From positions 1 to 54,465 of the forward strand of contig CANGME010000019.1 in assembly GCA_947455145.1 (NCBI GenBank): a stretch of 54,465 nucleotides of DNA, given 5' to 3'. The stretch comes from Comamonadaceae bacterium (GTDB taxonomy: Bacteria > Pseudomonadota > Gammaproteobacteria > Burkholderiales > Burkholderiaceae_C). Positions 16,678-25,115 of this stretch are shown here, one piece after another. The notes under the pieces were generated by a model that was given only the letters and a program-made list of their open reading frames with translations, ran no database searches and was not told the origin of the DNA. Made by a program: the position numbers and the translations under genes. Positions within the stretch are counted from its first letter, which is position 1. Every line of letters starts with the position of its first letter.

Positions 16678-17679
16678 CTGCAAGCTGACCCAGTAAGACA
16701 CGATCGCCACAAACGCGCTGGCAGGGATAGTGAAGATCCAGGCCCAAATGATATTGCCCGCCACACCCCAGCGCACGGCGCTAGCGCGGCGCGACGAGCC
16801 GACACCCACAATGGCGCCGGTGATGGTGTGCGTAGTGGACACGGGAATGCCCATGGCAGTCGCGATGAACAGCGTGATGGCCCCACCCGTCTCTGCACAA
16901 AATCCACCTACGGGTTTAAGTTTGGTGATTTTTTGACCCATGGTCTTCACAATGCGCCAGCCGCCAAACATAGTGCCCGCGCCGATGGCTGCGTAACAAC
17001 TTATCACCGTCCAAGCCGGTGGTGAAGAATCGCCTGCGGCCACATAACCCGTAGCGATCAACATCATCCAAATGATGCCAATGGTTTTTTGTGCATCGTT
17101 ACCCCCGTGACCCAAACTGTAGGCACCGGCCGAAATCAATTGCAAGCGCCTGAACCATCTATCCACTTTGGAAGGCGTAGAGCGCCTGAACGCCCAGGCA
17201 ACCAGCAACATCATCAAAGAGCCCAAGAGGAAACCTAACAACGGTGACACAAAAATGAAAATCACGGTCTTCAAAATACCGCCAGAAATTAATGCGCCTG
17301 TACCCGCCTTGCCAATCACTGCTCCCACGATGCCGCCGATGAGCGCATGAGAAGAGCTGCTGGGAATGCCATAAAACCAGGTGATGAAGTTCCAGGCAAT
17401 TGCCCCCACCAATGCGCCAAACACCACATGAGTGTCCACAATGCCGGGTTGCACAATGCCTTTGCCCACGGTCGCCGCCACACTCAGGTGGAAAATAAAA
17501 ATAGCGACGAAGTTAAAGAAAGCCGCGAACAACACCGCCTGAGCGGGTTTAAGCACTCCGGTGGACACAACGGTTGCAATCGAGTTGGCCGCATCATGAA
17601 AACCGTTCATGAAGTCGAAAGCCAGCGCCAATAACACCAACAAAATCACCACCCAAAGAGCGGTTGGTACGGTTTCCAT
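16669..17679 (-). CDS. pit: PiT-family low-affinity inorganic phosphate transporter
   Basis: This 336-residue membrane protein imports phosphate (as metal-phosphate) driven by protons. It has the two PiT signature halves: FDFMNGFHDAANSIATVVST near residue 22 and the related region GNDAQKTIGIIWM in the second half, plus the conserved SSSSHALIGGIVGAVIG and VSTTHTITGAIVGVG segments. It lies 16 bases after a DUF47 protein gene, the usual partner arrangement. It is a short PiT without the long cytoplasmic loop of E. coli PitA. Confidence 0.93.
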   Translation of the reverse strand: METVPTALWVVILLVLLALAFDFMNGFHDAANSIATVVSTGVLKPAQAVLFAAFFNFVAIFIFHLSVAATVGKGIVQPGIVDTHVVFGALVGAIAWNFITWFYGIPSSSSHALIGGIVGAVIGKAGTGALISGGILKTVIFIFVSPLLGFLLGSLMMLLVAWAFRRSTPSKVDRWFRRLQLISAGAYSLGHGGNDAQKTIGIIWMMLIATGYVAAGDSSPPAWTVISCYAAIGAGTMFGGWRIVKTMGQKITKLKPVGGFCAETGGAITLFIATAMGIPVSTTHTITGAIVGVGSSRRASAVRWGVAGNIIWAWIFTIPASAFVAIVSYWVSLQLF

Positions 17680-17695
17680 GCCTCAGTCCAATCGA

Positions 17696-18343
17696 TCAGG
17701 AGTTTTCGAGGACGATGCCCTCGATCAAATTGGCCACGTCTTCGCACTTATCGGTCACAGTCTCTAGCAACTCATAAATCGCCTTGAGCTTGATAACCTC
17801 CCGCACATCGGGCTCGGATCGGAATAATTTACTCATGGCCGTACGCATCACGCGGTCGGCATCCGACTCAAGACGGTCGATTTCTTCGCAAGTCTTGAGC
17901 GCGGCTTCAGCGGTTTTAGGATCGGCGATGTTGTCCAGCATGTAGACCGCGTCCTTAACCCGCTCGCAGCATTTAACACTGAGTTCAGTCAAACGGACGA
18001 TTTCGTCCGTCATGTGGCGCACGTCATACAAAGCCATGGTTTCAGCAGCATCTTGAATCAAGTCCGCCACATCGTCCATCGTGTTGATGAGTGAGTGGAT
18101 TTGATCGCGATCTATCGGCGTGATGAAAGTTTTGTGCAGTGCCTTATTGACCTCATGCGTGATGCGGTCTGCGGCTTGCTCGGCACTGTCCACATCCCGA
18201 TTGAACTGCTCACGAAGATTAAGATCACCGTAGTGGGCAACCAACTGGGAAAAGGCGCGCGCAGCCTCGACAATTCGATCCGCATGCTGGTTAAACATTT
18301 CGAAAAAATTGCCTTCGCGTGGCATTAATTTTGCAAATAGCAT
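17696..18343 (-). CDS. DUF47 family PhoU-like regulator of phosphate transport
   Basis: This 215-residue all-alpha protein belongs to the DUF47/PhoU-like family, whose members are coded next to PiT transporters and are thought to control their activity. The acidic metal-site helices are visible (DSAEQAADRITHEVNKALHK, then PIDRDQIHSLINTMDDVADL, and EIDRLESDADRVMR). The ATG at 18343 is preferred because an AAGGA site lies seven bases upstream; the longer frame starting at 18385 would begin inside the acnB terminator. It is co-transcribed with the transporter. Confidence 0.9.
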   Translation of the reverse strand: MLFAKLMPREGNFFEMFNQHADRIVEAARAFSQLVAHYGDLNLREQFNRDVDSAEQAADRITHEVNKALHKTFITPIDRDQIHSLINTMDDVADLIQDAAETMALYDVRHMTDEIVRLTELSVKCCERVKDAVYMLDNIADPKTAEAALKTCEEIDRLESDADRVMRTAMSKLFRSEPDVREVIKLKAIYELLETVTDKCEDVANLIEGIVLENS

Positions 18344-18374
18344 AACGCCATCCTTGCTTTTAAATTTATAGATG

Positions 18375-18408
18375 AAAAGCCCCAATCACACATTCCAAAG
18401 GGGCTTTT
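18375..18408 (-). terminator. Terminator between acnB and the phosphate genes
   Basis: A perfect 9-bp stem AAAAGCCCC/GGGGCTTTT with a 16-base loop lies 47 bases past the acnB stop on the minus strand. The U tract is only four long, so efficiency may be moderate. Confidence 0.7.
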
Positions 18409-18454
18409 CCAAACCGTATCTACTGAAGGATACGGGCGTCGTTGCGAGAAGAGT

Positions 18455-21040
18455 TTAAGCGTTCACCGTCTCCGCCACGTCTTTGTATTCCTGAATTTGG
18501 TCAAAATTCAGGTACTTGTAAACAGCAGCACCGTTCGACGAGAGCACCCCCATGTCGGCCAAATACTCGGCCTTGCTAGGGATGCGCCCCAGTTTGGAGG
18601 CAATGGCCGCCAGCTCGGCCGAGGCCAGGTACACCTGGGTGTTCTTGCCCAGACGGTTCGGGAAGTTACGCGTACTGGTGGACATCACCGTCGCGCCCTC
18701 TTTTACCTGCGCCTGGTTGCCCATGCACAGCGAACAGCCCGGCATTTCCATGCGCGCACCGGCGGCACCAAAGACGCCGTAGTGGCCTTCTTCGGACAGC
18801 TGCTGCGCATCCATCTTGGTCGGGGGGGCCATCCAGAGCTTGACCGGCATGTCTTTCTTGCCTTCGAGCAACTTACTGGCAGCACGGAAGTGGCCGATAT
18901 TGGTCATGCACGAGCCGATGAAGACCTCGTCAATCTTGGCGCCGGCCACGTCGGACAGGGTCTTGGCGTCGTCTGGGTCGTTCGGGCAGCAGACGATGGG
19001 TTCGGTGATCTCACTCATGTCAATCTCGATAACGGCAGCGTACTCGGCATCGGCGTCGGCTTTGAGCAGATCGGGCTTGGCCAACCAAGCCTCCATCGCC
19101 TTGATGCGGCGGCCAATGGTGCGAGCGTCGGCGTAACCTTGAGCGATCATGTTCTTGAGCAAGACGATGTTGGAGTTGATGTACTCGATGATCGGCTCTT
19201 TGTTCAACTGCACGGTGCAACCCGCAGCGGAACGTTCAGCCGACGCATCGGACAGCTCAAACGCCTGCTCAACCTTCATGTCTGGCAAGCCTTCGATTTC
19301 CAAAATACGGCCCGAGAAGATGTTGATCTTGCCGGCTTTTTCCACCGTCAAATGGCCGGCCTTGATGGCGTACAAAGGAATGGCATGCACCAGGTCACGC
19401 AGGGTAACACCGGGCTGCATCTTGCCTTTGAAGCGCACCAACACCGACTCAGGCATGTCCAGCGGCATCACGCCGGTGGCCGCTGCAAAAGCGACCAAGC
19501 CAGAGCCTGCGGGGAAGCTGATGCCGATGGGGAAACGCGTGTGGCTATCGCCGCCCGTGCCGACCGTGTCGGGCAGCAACATGCGGTTGAGCCAGGAGTG
19601 GATGATGCCGTCGCCGGGTTTGAGCGAGATACCGCCACGGTTACTCATGAACTGGGGCAGCTCGTGGTGCATCTTCACGTCCACCGGCTTGGGGTAGGCT
19701 GCGGTGTGGCAGAAGGACTGCATGACCAGATCAGAGCTAAAGCCCAGGCAGGCCAGGTCTTTCAACTCATCGCGCGTCATGGTGCCGGTGGTGTCCTGGC
19801 TGCCCACGCTGGTCATCTTGGGTTCGCAGTAGGTGCCGGGGCGCACGCCCTTGCCTTCGGGCAGACCACAAGAGCGGCCCACCATTTTTTGCGCCAAGGT
19901 GAAGCCCTTGGTGCTGGCAGCCGGGTTGTGCGGCAGGCGGAACAGCGTGCTGGCGGGCAGGCCCAGCGCTTCACGTGCCTTGGCGGTCAAACCGCGACCG
20001 ATGATGAGGGGAATGCGACCACCCGCACGCACCTCGTCAAACAGCACTTGATTGCGCACTTCAAACTCGGCAATCACCTTGCCGTCTTTGAGCGCTTTGC
20101 CGTCATAGGGGCGCAGCTCCACCACGTCGCCCATAGCCATCTGGCTCACGTCCAGCTCAATCGGCAGCGCGCCGGAGTCTTCCATGGTGTTGTAGAAAAT
20201 CGGGGCGATCTTGCTGCCCAAACACACACCACCGAAGCGCTTGTTGGGCACAAAAGGAATGTCTTCACCCGTCCACCACAGCACCGAATTGGTGGCTGAT
20301 TTGCGGCTGGAGCCCGTGCCGACCACGTCGCCCACGTAGGCCACCAAATGGCCTTTGGCGCGCAGGTCTTCCATGAATTTGACTGGGCCGCGCTTGCCGT
20401 CTTCCTCGGGCGTGATGCCGGGGCGGGCATTTTTGTGCATGGCCAGGGCGTGCAAGGGGATGTCGGGGCGGCTCCAGGCGTCAGGCGCGGGGCTCAGGTC
20501 GTCGGTGTTGATCTCACCGGCCACTTTGAAGATGCTCAGCGTGATACTTTGCGGCACTTCGGGGCGGCTGGTAAACCATTCGGCGTCGGCCCAGCTTTGC
20601 AGCACGGCTTTGGCGTGGGTATTGCCTTTGTCGGCTTTTTCCTGCACGTCATGGAACTGGTCGAACATGAGCAGGGTTTTCTTCAGCGCTTGGGCAGCAA
20701 CGGCCGCCACGGCAGCGTCGTCGAGCAGGTCAATCAGCGGCGTCAGGTTGTAGCCGCCCAGCATCGTGCCAAGCAGTTCTGTAGCTTTCTCGCGGCTGAT
20801 GAGCGCGCATTTTTCTGTGCCATGGGCCACGGCAGCCAAATAGCTGGCTTTGACCTTGGCGGCGTCGTCCACGCCTGCGGGCACGCGGTAGGTGATGAGT
20901 TCGACCAACAGGGCTTCTTCGCCCTTGGGTGGGTTTTTCAGCAGCTCAATCAGCTCGCCGGTTTGCTTGGCCGACAAAGACAGCGGGGGGATGCCCAGGG
21001 CGGCGCGCTCGGCAACATGGTCACGGTAAGTGTTCAACAT
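18455..21040 (-). CDS. acnB: Aconitate hydratase B
   Basis: AcnB interconverts citrate and isocitrate in the TCA cycle with a [4Fe-4S] cluster. The 861-residue protein has the AcnB domain order: N-terminal HEAT-like domain, then the swivel domain ([20 protein letters not shown]), then the catalytic domains with the cluster cysteines in [13 protein letters not shown] and GCSLCMGNQ. The ATG at 21040 is chosen because an AGGAG site precedes it by about 7-8 bases; an upstream in-frame start adds only seven residues. It is in a block with the CitE-like lyase and mdh, all on the minus strand. Confidence 0.97.
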   Translation of the reverse strand: MLNTYRDHVAERAALGIPPLSLSAKQTGELIELLKNPPKGEEALLVELITYRVPAGVDDAAKVKASYLAAVAHGTEKCALISREKATELLGTMLGGYNLTPLIDLLDDAAVAAVAAQALKKTLLMFDQFHDVQEKADKGNTHAKAVLQSWADAEWFTSRPEVPQSITLSIFKVAGEINTDDLSPAPDAWSRPDIPLHALAMHKNARPGITPEEDGKRGPVKFMEDLRAKGHLVAYVGDVVGTGSSRKSATNSVLWWTGEDIPFVPNKRFGGVCLGSKIAPIFYNTMEDSGALPIELDVSQMAMGDVVELRPYDGKALKDGKVIAEFEVRNQVLFDEVRAGGRIPLIIGRGLTAKAREALGLPASTLFRLPHNPAASTKGFTLAQKMVGRSCGLPEGKGVRPGTYCEPKMTSVGSQDTTGTMTRDELKDLACLGFSSDLVMQSFCHTAAYPKPVDVKMHHELPQFMSNRGGISLKPGDGIIHSWLNRMLLPDTVGTGGDSHTRFPIGISFPAGSGLVAFAAATGVMPLDMPESVLVRFKGKMQPGVTLRDLVHAIPLYAIKAGHLTVEKAGKINIFSGRILEIEGLPDMKVEQAFELSDASAERSAAGCTVQLNKEPIIEYINSNIVLLKNMIAQGYADARTIGRRIKAMEAWLAKPDLLKADADAEYAAVIEIDMSEITEPIVCCPNDPDDAKTLSDVAGAKIDEVFIGSCMTNIGHFRAASKLLEGKKDMPVKLWMAPPTKMDAQQLSEEGHYGVFGAAGARMEMPGCSLCMGNQAQVKEGATVMSTSTRNFPNRLGKNTQVYLASAELAAIASKLGRIPSKAEYLADMGVLSSNGAAVYKYLNFDQIQEYKDVAETVNA

Positions 21041-21090
21041 TTCGTATCTCCTGTGAATCAAAAAATAAAGGTCTTAGGGTTAAGAAAAAA

Positions 21091-22182
21091 TCATCGCGCA
21101 GTAACTAGCTCACGTGCAAACCAGTGCTGCACTTCAGCAGGCAAATGCTGGCCCGTCTGGTGGGCGCGCTCGATCAGCTGCCAGTAAAGCCGGTAGCTCG
21201 CCCGATCATGCAAATGGCCCTTAAAGCTGATGGGAGCCCAATCCACCTTTTCGGCAGCAATGATGATTTGTGTAGCAATTTCCAACTCCGCCTCACTTGG
21301 CGCAAATGCCGCCAAGATGGGGCGGATCTGGCTGGGGTGAATGCTCCACATGCGGGTGTAGCCAAATTCGCGGGTTGCGCGCAGGGCTGCGGCCTGCATG
21401 GCTGCGGTGTCGCTGAACTCGGTGACCACGCAGTGTGATGGCACCTTGCCGTGCGCATGACAGGCAGAGGCAATCTCCAGCTTGGCACGCACCACCAACG
21501 GGTGGGTGAACTGCCCCGCAGCACCCATGCCCGCAGCAGGAATAGCGCCGCCATGGGCCGATACAAAATCCATCAAACCAAAGCTGATGGACTGCACACG
21601 CGGGTGCGCGGCAATGTCAAACGCGCGGTGCACGGCAGCGGGCGATTCAAGCAGCACATGCAATGGCAAGTGCGATGCACCCGCCGCTGCCAGCGCGCGC
21701 TCGGCCAGCAGCAAATCCGCCACTGTTTCGACCTTGGGGATCATGATGTGCGACAGGCGCTGCCCGGCTTTTCCCGCAATCTGGGCGATGTCCGCCTCAA
21801 ATGACGGGTGATCCACCGGGTGGACTCGCACGGCCACACGCGCACCAGCGTCAGCCGCCAACACTAGCTCAGTCACCAGCGCGGCGTGCTCGACTTCACC
21901 GCCCGCAGGCGCGCCGTCTTCGCAGTCCAGCGTCACGTCGAACACACAAGCGCCAAACTCAGCCGTCATCTCGGCCTGCAATTGCAGGCTCTTGCGCATG
22001 CGCGCTTCGACGCCGCTGTAGTGGTCACAGACGGGCAAAAATCCCGCCGTGGCCTGAGCGCCCAGAAGAACTTCGCGCGGATGCTGAGGGCGATCCCCCA
22101 CGCTAGCCACTTCGTGTGCTTCGCTGCCCCCCGAGGGGGCTGTGCTTGCTTGGGGCGGCCCTGCGCGGCGCACGTCGCTCAT
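21091..22182 (-). CDS. CitE / HpcH-HpaI family lyase (malyl- or citramalyl-CoA lyase-like)
   Basis: This 363-residue protein has the TIM-barrel of the HpcH/HpaI aldolase family: a metal-binding acidic motif TLDCEDGAP, the strand RVAVRVHP, MIPKVETVADLLLAE with the metal-binding Glu, LLESPAAVHRAF, and the late segment MWSIHPSQI. Members cleave or form acyl-CoA thioesters such as malyl-CoA; the precise substrate is unknown. Only the ATG at 22182 fits, four bases after the mdh stop, so it is coupled to mdh. The first about 30 residues are coded by a copy of a 75-bp repeat (22096-22166) that also forms the TrpF N-terminus; family homology begins around residue 33 (RPQHPREVLLGAQ). Confidence 0.85.
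   Translation of the reverse strand: MSDVRRAGPPQASTAPSGGSEAHEVASVGDRPQHPREVLLGAQATAGFLPVCDHYSGVEARMRKSLQLQAEMTAEFGACVFDVTLDCEDGAPAGGEVEHAALVTELVLAADAGARVAVRVHPVDHPSFEADIAQIAGKAGQRLSHIMIPKVETVADLLLAERALAAAGASHLPLHVLLESPAAVHRAFDIAAHPRVQSISFGLMDFVSAHGGAIPAAGMGAAGQFTHPLVVRAKLEIASACHAHGKVPSHCVVTEFSDTAAMQAAALRATREFGYTRMWSIHPSQIRPILAAFAPSEAELEIATQIIIAAEKVDWAPISFKGHLHDRASYRLYWQLIERAHQTGQHLPAEVQHWFARELVTAR
22096..22166 (+). repeat. GC-rich 75-bp repeat, copy A (inside CitE-like gene)
   Basis: On the plus strand this copy aligns with 37797-37870 through the same blocks: CACGCTnGCnACTTCGT, TGCTnCGCTGCC, CCCGAGGGGG and GGGnCGGCCC. The CCCGAGGGGG core is a near-perfect palindrome (CCCCnnGGGG type) able to form a hairpin. 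Here the repeat is translated from the minus strand as part of the N-terminus of the CitE-like protein (residues about 6-29). Confidence 0.85.
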
Positions 22183-22186
22183 GGTC

Positions 22187-23173
22187 TTACAGCAAGTGCG
22201 CCACGCCAGCTTGCTCGTCCTGCAACTCTTTGAGCGTCTTGTTGATGCATTCCTGGCTGAACGCGTCAATCGGCAGGCCTTCAACCAGGGTGTATTCGCC
22301 GTTGGCACAGGTAACGGGGAAACCAAACATGGTGTCCTTAGGGATGCCGTATTGGCCGTCCGACGCAAAACCCATGGTGACCCATTTGCCGTTGGTGCCC
22401 AAGGCCCAGTCGCGCATGTGATCGATGGCTGCATTGGCAGCCGATGCGGCAGAAGACAGGCCACGCGCTTCGATGATGGCCGCGCCACGCTTGCCCACGG
22501 TGGGCAAGAAGGTGTTGGCGTTCCAGTCTTGGTCGTTGATCATGTCTTTGACCGAAGCGCCGCCAATGGTGGCGAAGCGGTAGTCAGCGTACATGGTGGG
22601 CGAGTGGTTACCCCAGACGCACAGTTTTTCGATGTCGGCCACGGCCTTGCCGGTCTTGGCAGCGATCTGGCTGGCGGCGCGGTTGTGGTCCAGGCGCAGC
22701 ATGGCGGTGAAGTTGCTGCGCTTGAGGTCAGGCGCGCTCTTCATGGCGATGTAGGCGTTGGTGTTCGCGGGGTTGCCCACCACCAGTACTTTGACGTTGC
22801 GGCTGGCCACGGCATTCAGGGCCTTGCCCTGGGCGGTGAAGATTTGACCGTTGATGGCCAGCAGCTCAGCACGCTCCATACCGGCTTTGCGGGGCATGGA
22901 GCCCACCAGCAAGGCGTAGTCGGTGTCTTTGAACGCAGTCATAGGGTCGCCATGGGCTTCCATACCCACCAGCAGCGGGAAGGCGCAGTCTTCGAGCTCC
23001 ATCATCACGCCCTTGAGCGCCTTTTGCGGGCCTTCAACCGGCACTTCAAGCAATTGCAAGATGACGGGCTGATCTTTGCCCAGCATTTCGCCCGAGGCGA
23101 TGCGGAACAAAAGAGCGTAGCCAATTTGGCCAGCAGCACCGGTAACAGCCACGCGGACGGGTTTTTTAGTCAT
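22187..23173 (-). CDS. mdh: Malate dehydrogenase
   Basis: Mdh oxidises malate to oxaloacetate with NAD in the TCA cycle. The 328-residue enzyme is of the long lactate/malate dehydrogenase type found in betaproteobacteria. Visible are the Rossmann start [20 protein letters not shown], the substrate-binding PRKAGMER loop, the NPANTNAY segment and the catalytic histidine in [18 protein letters not shown] ribosome binding site lies eight bases before the ATG. It heads the minus-strand run mdh-CitE-like-acnB and is divergent from the GntR regulator. Confidence 0.97.
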   Translation of the reverse strand: MTKKPVRVAVTGAAGQIGYALLFRIASGEMLGKDQPVILQLLEVPVEGPQKALKGVMMELEDCAFPLLVGMEAHGDPMTAFKDTDYALLVGSMPRKAGMERAELLAINGQIFTAQGKALNAVASRNVKVLVVGNPANTNAYIAMKSAPDLKRSNFTAMLRLDHNRAASQIAAKTGKAVADIEKLCVWGNHSPTMYADYRFATIGGASVKDMINDQDWNANTFLPTVGKRGAAIIEARGLSSAASAANAAIDHMRDWALGTNGKWVTMGFASDGQYGIPKDTMFGFPVTCANGEYTLVEGLPIDAFSQECINKTLKELQDEQAGVAHLL

Positions 23174-23300
23174 CTTGAAAGCTCCAGAAAGTTGGTTGGA
23201 AATAGACGGATAAGTGGCTAGCGCATGGCCCAGGCCATCCGTAACAAAACAGCGCCAGAGTTTACCCGCGAATCGGTGAAAACGTCAATTTGTCTTATGT

Positions 23301-23310
23301 CTTATATAAG
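23301..23310. promoter_or_regulatory. Palindrome in the mdh/GntR divergent region, candidate operator
   Basis: CTTATATAAG is a perfect 10-bp palindrome located 36 bases upstream of the GntR gene and 128 bases upstream of mdh, inside a direct repeat-like stretch GTCTTATGTCTTATA. GntR-family regulators of the HutC type bind short A/T-rich palindromes, so this is a plausible site for the neighbouring regulator. I did not find a second clear copy upstream of sdhC or acnB. Confidence 0.4.
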
Positions 23311-23346
23311 TTATGATGTTAAACAATTTTTCAACCTCACGCCCTC

Positions 23347-24129
23347 ATGAATTTAGCGTCCCCGCCTGTTGTTGACCCCAAGGTCTCAAGTGCAGAAAGC
23401 GCCACGCCCGCCTTTAGCCCCCTGTATCGGCAAATCAAGGGCCTGATCATGCAGGGCTTGCAGTCCGGCGACTGGCGACCCGGCGAATCCATCCCCAGCG
23501 AAATGGATTTAGCCGCCCGCTACCACGTTAGCCAAGGCACGGTACGCAAAGCGATTGATGAGTTGGCGGCTGAGAACTTGCTGATTCGTCGCCAAGGCAA
23601 AGGCACCTTCGTCGCCACGCACGCCGAGCACCATGTGCAATACCGCTTCCTCAAGCTGATGCCGGACAACGGTGACACCCAAAGCGAAGGCCCGGCCCAG
23701 CGCGAGATCATCGACTGTAAAAAACTCCGCGCCAATGCGGACATAGCCCGTGCCTTGGCGCTGCGCACCGGTGACAGCGTGCTGCAGGTGCGGCGCGTGC
23801 TCTCGTTCGCCGACAAGCCCACGATTTTGGAAGACCTGTGGCTACCCGCCAACCCTTTTAAAGGCTTGACCGCAGAGCGGCTCAGTCAGTACAACGGCCC
23901 CATGTACGCGCTGTTTGAAACCGAATTTGGCGTGCGCATGGTGCGAGCTGAAGAGAAAATCCGCGCCGTGATGCCCGACGAATCGCAGTGCCAATTGCTC
24001 AAAATTCAGCCGAGCACGCCACTGCTCAGCGTTGAACGCATCGCATACACCTACAACGACGCGCCCATGGAATTGCGACGCGGACTCTACCTCACGGACA
24101 CCCACCACTACCACAACGAACTGAACTGA
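23347..24129 (+). CDS. GntR-family transcriptional regulator (HutC/UTRA type)
   Basis: This 260-residue DNA-binding protein has an N-terminal GntR winged helix (PLYRQIKGLIMQGLQSGDWR to IRRQGKGTFVA, residues 25-95) with the helix-turn-helix segment ARYHVSQGTVRKAIDELAAE, and a C-terminal UTRA ligand-binding domain (about 115-255) that in the family senses small organic acids or sugars. It lies between mdh and the sdhCDAB-gltA operon, a position that strongly suggests control of the TCA block in response to a metabolite. The divergent intergenic palindrome may be its operator. The effector is unknown. Confidence 0.92.
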   Translation: MNLASPPVVDPKVSSAESATPAFSPLYRQIKGLIMQGLQSGDWRPGESIPSEMDLAARYHVSQGTVRKAIDELAAENLLIRRQGKGTFVATHAEHHVQYRFLKLMPDNGDTQSEGPAQREIIDCKKLRANADIARALALRTGDSVLQVRRVLSFADKPTILEDLWLPANPFKGLTAERLSQYNGPMYALFETEFGVRMVRAEEKIRAVMPDESQCQLLKIQPSTPLLSVERIAYTYNDAPMELRRGLYLTDTHHYHNELN

Positions 24130-24150
24130 AACTTTTGAATGGCCTATTTT

Positions 24151-24178
24151 TTGCCGACCATTTACAAAGAAAAATAAT
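24151..24178 (+). promoter_or_regulatory. Candidate promoter of the sdh-gltA operon
   Basis: A TTGCCG box and an AATAAT box are separated by 16 bases in the AT-rich gap between the GntR gene and sdhC. Downstream, an ATTGC/GCAAT inverted repeat with a 6-base spacer (24195-24210) could be an operator or leader hairpin. Both calls are from base patterns only. Confidence 0.35.
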
Positions 24179-24282
24179 AAAGTTAGTCCTTTAAATTGCT
24201 GCACTGCAATAGAATTTGAGACTAAGCCTTCTTTCCAATACGACCAAGCGGTTACACCACAGAAAGCCAAGAAAGCCCCACC

Positions 24283-24729
24283 ATGACTGATCTTGTCAAC
24301 GCCCCCCGGCCCAAGCGGCCTGAATTTCGCAACATCAACGCCTTTACCGATCTGCCCGGCTATCGCTTGCCCGTGGCAGGCATCGTCTCCATCTTGCACC
24401 GCATCAGCGGCGCATTAATGTTCATCTTGCTGCCCTTCATCATCTGGTTGTTCGACAAGTCGCTGAGCTCTGAGATTTCATTCGCCAAGTTCACAGCGGC
24501 TTTTAATGTCGGCCTCTGGGTTTTCCCGGGATTCATGATCAAGTTGGTGGTCCTGGCTCTGATTTGGGCTTATCTGCACCACATGACTGCGGGTTTGCGT
24601 CACCTCTGGATGGACATCAGCCATGACGCTGTCAGCAAAGAGTTTGGCAAAACCTCCGCCGTTGTCACGCTGGTCTTGAGCCTGAGCCTGACTGCCATTC
24701 TGGCTGCCAAGTTGTTTGGCCTCTACTAA
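24283..24729 (+). CDS. sdhC: Succinate dehydrogenase cytochrome b556 subunit
   Basis: SdhC anchors succinate dehydrogenase (complex II) in the membrane and shares heme b with SdhD. The 148-residue protein has three hydrophobic helices, the conserved start RPKRPEFRNINAF, the quinone-site region SILHRISGALMF and the heme-ligand histidine segment HHMTAGLRHLWMD. It starts the sdhCDAB-sdhE-gltA operon. Confidence 0.96.
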   Translation: MTDLVNAPRPKRPEFRNINAFTDLPGYRLPVAGIVSILHRISGALMFILLPFIIWLFDKSLSSEISFAKFTAAFNVGLWVFPGFMIKLVVLALIWAYLHHMTAGLRHLWMDISHDAVSKEFGKTSAVVTLVLSLSLTAILAAKLFGLY

Positions 24730-24746
24730 ACCCCAAGAGATACATC

Positions 24747-25112
24747 ATGACTGTTAACTACGGCTCCAAACGCACCGTTGTCGGTGCCCATTACGGACTG
24801 CGCGACTGGCTCGGCCAACGCGTCACAGCGGCATTGATGGCTGTGTTCACCCTGCTCGTGCTGGCGCAGGTGCTGCTGACCAAAGGTCCCATCGGCTACG
24901 AGAGCTGGGCTGGCATTTTTGCGGCTCAGTGGATGAAAGTTTTGACCTTCACCGTCATCATCGCACTGGCCTACCACGTGTGGGTTGGCATGCGTGACAT
25001 CTGGATGGACTACATCAAGCCCGTCTCGATCCGCCTATCGCTTCAAGTATTCACCCTGGTCTGGCTGGCAGCATGTGCTGGCTGGGCTGTTCAAGTCCTG
25101 TGGAGGCTTTAA
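24747..25112 (+). CDS. sdhD: Succinate dehydrogenase membrane anchor subunit
   Basis: SdhD is the second membrane anchor of complex II. The 121-residue protein has three hydrophobic helices (about residues 25-50, 55-80 and 95-118), the N-terminal GLRDWLGQRVTAALMA and the histidine-containing AYHVWVGMRDIWMDYIKP near the second helix end. It follows sdhC by 17 bases and precedes sdhA by three bases. Confidence 0.95.
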   Translation: MTVNYGSKRTVVGAHYGLRDWLGQRVTAALMAVFTLLVLAQVLLTKGPIGYESWAGIFAAQWMKVLTFTVIIALAYHVWVGMRDIWMDYIKPVSIRLSLQVFTLVWLAACAGWAVQVLWRL

Positions 25113-25115
25113 TTC

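Noticed and set aside
22183-22488. Longer CitE-like protein starting at 22488
   Set aside because: The extra about 100 codons lie inside mdh in another frame on the same strand and show no family homology; the start four bases after mdh is far more likely.
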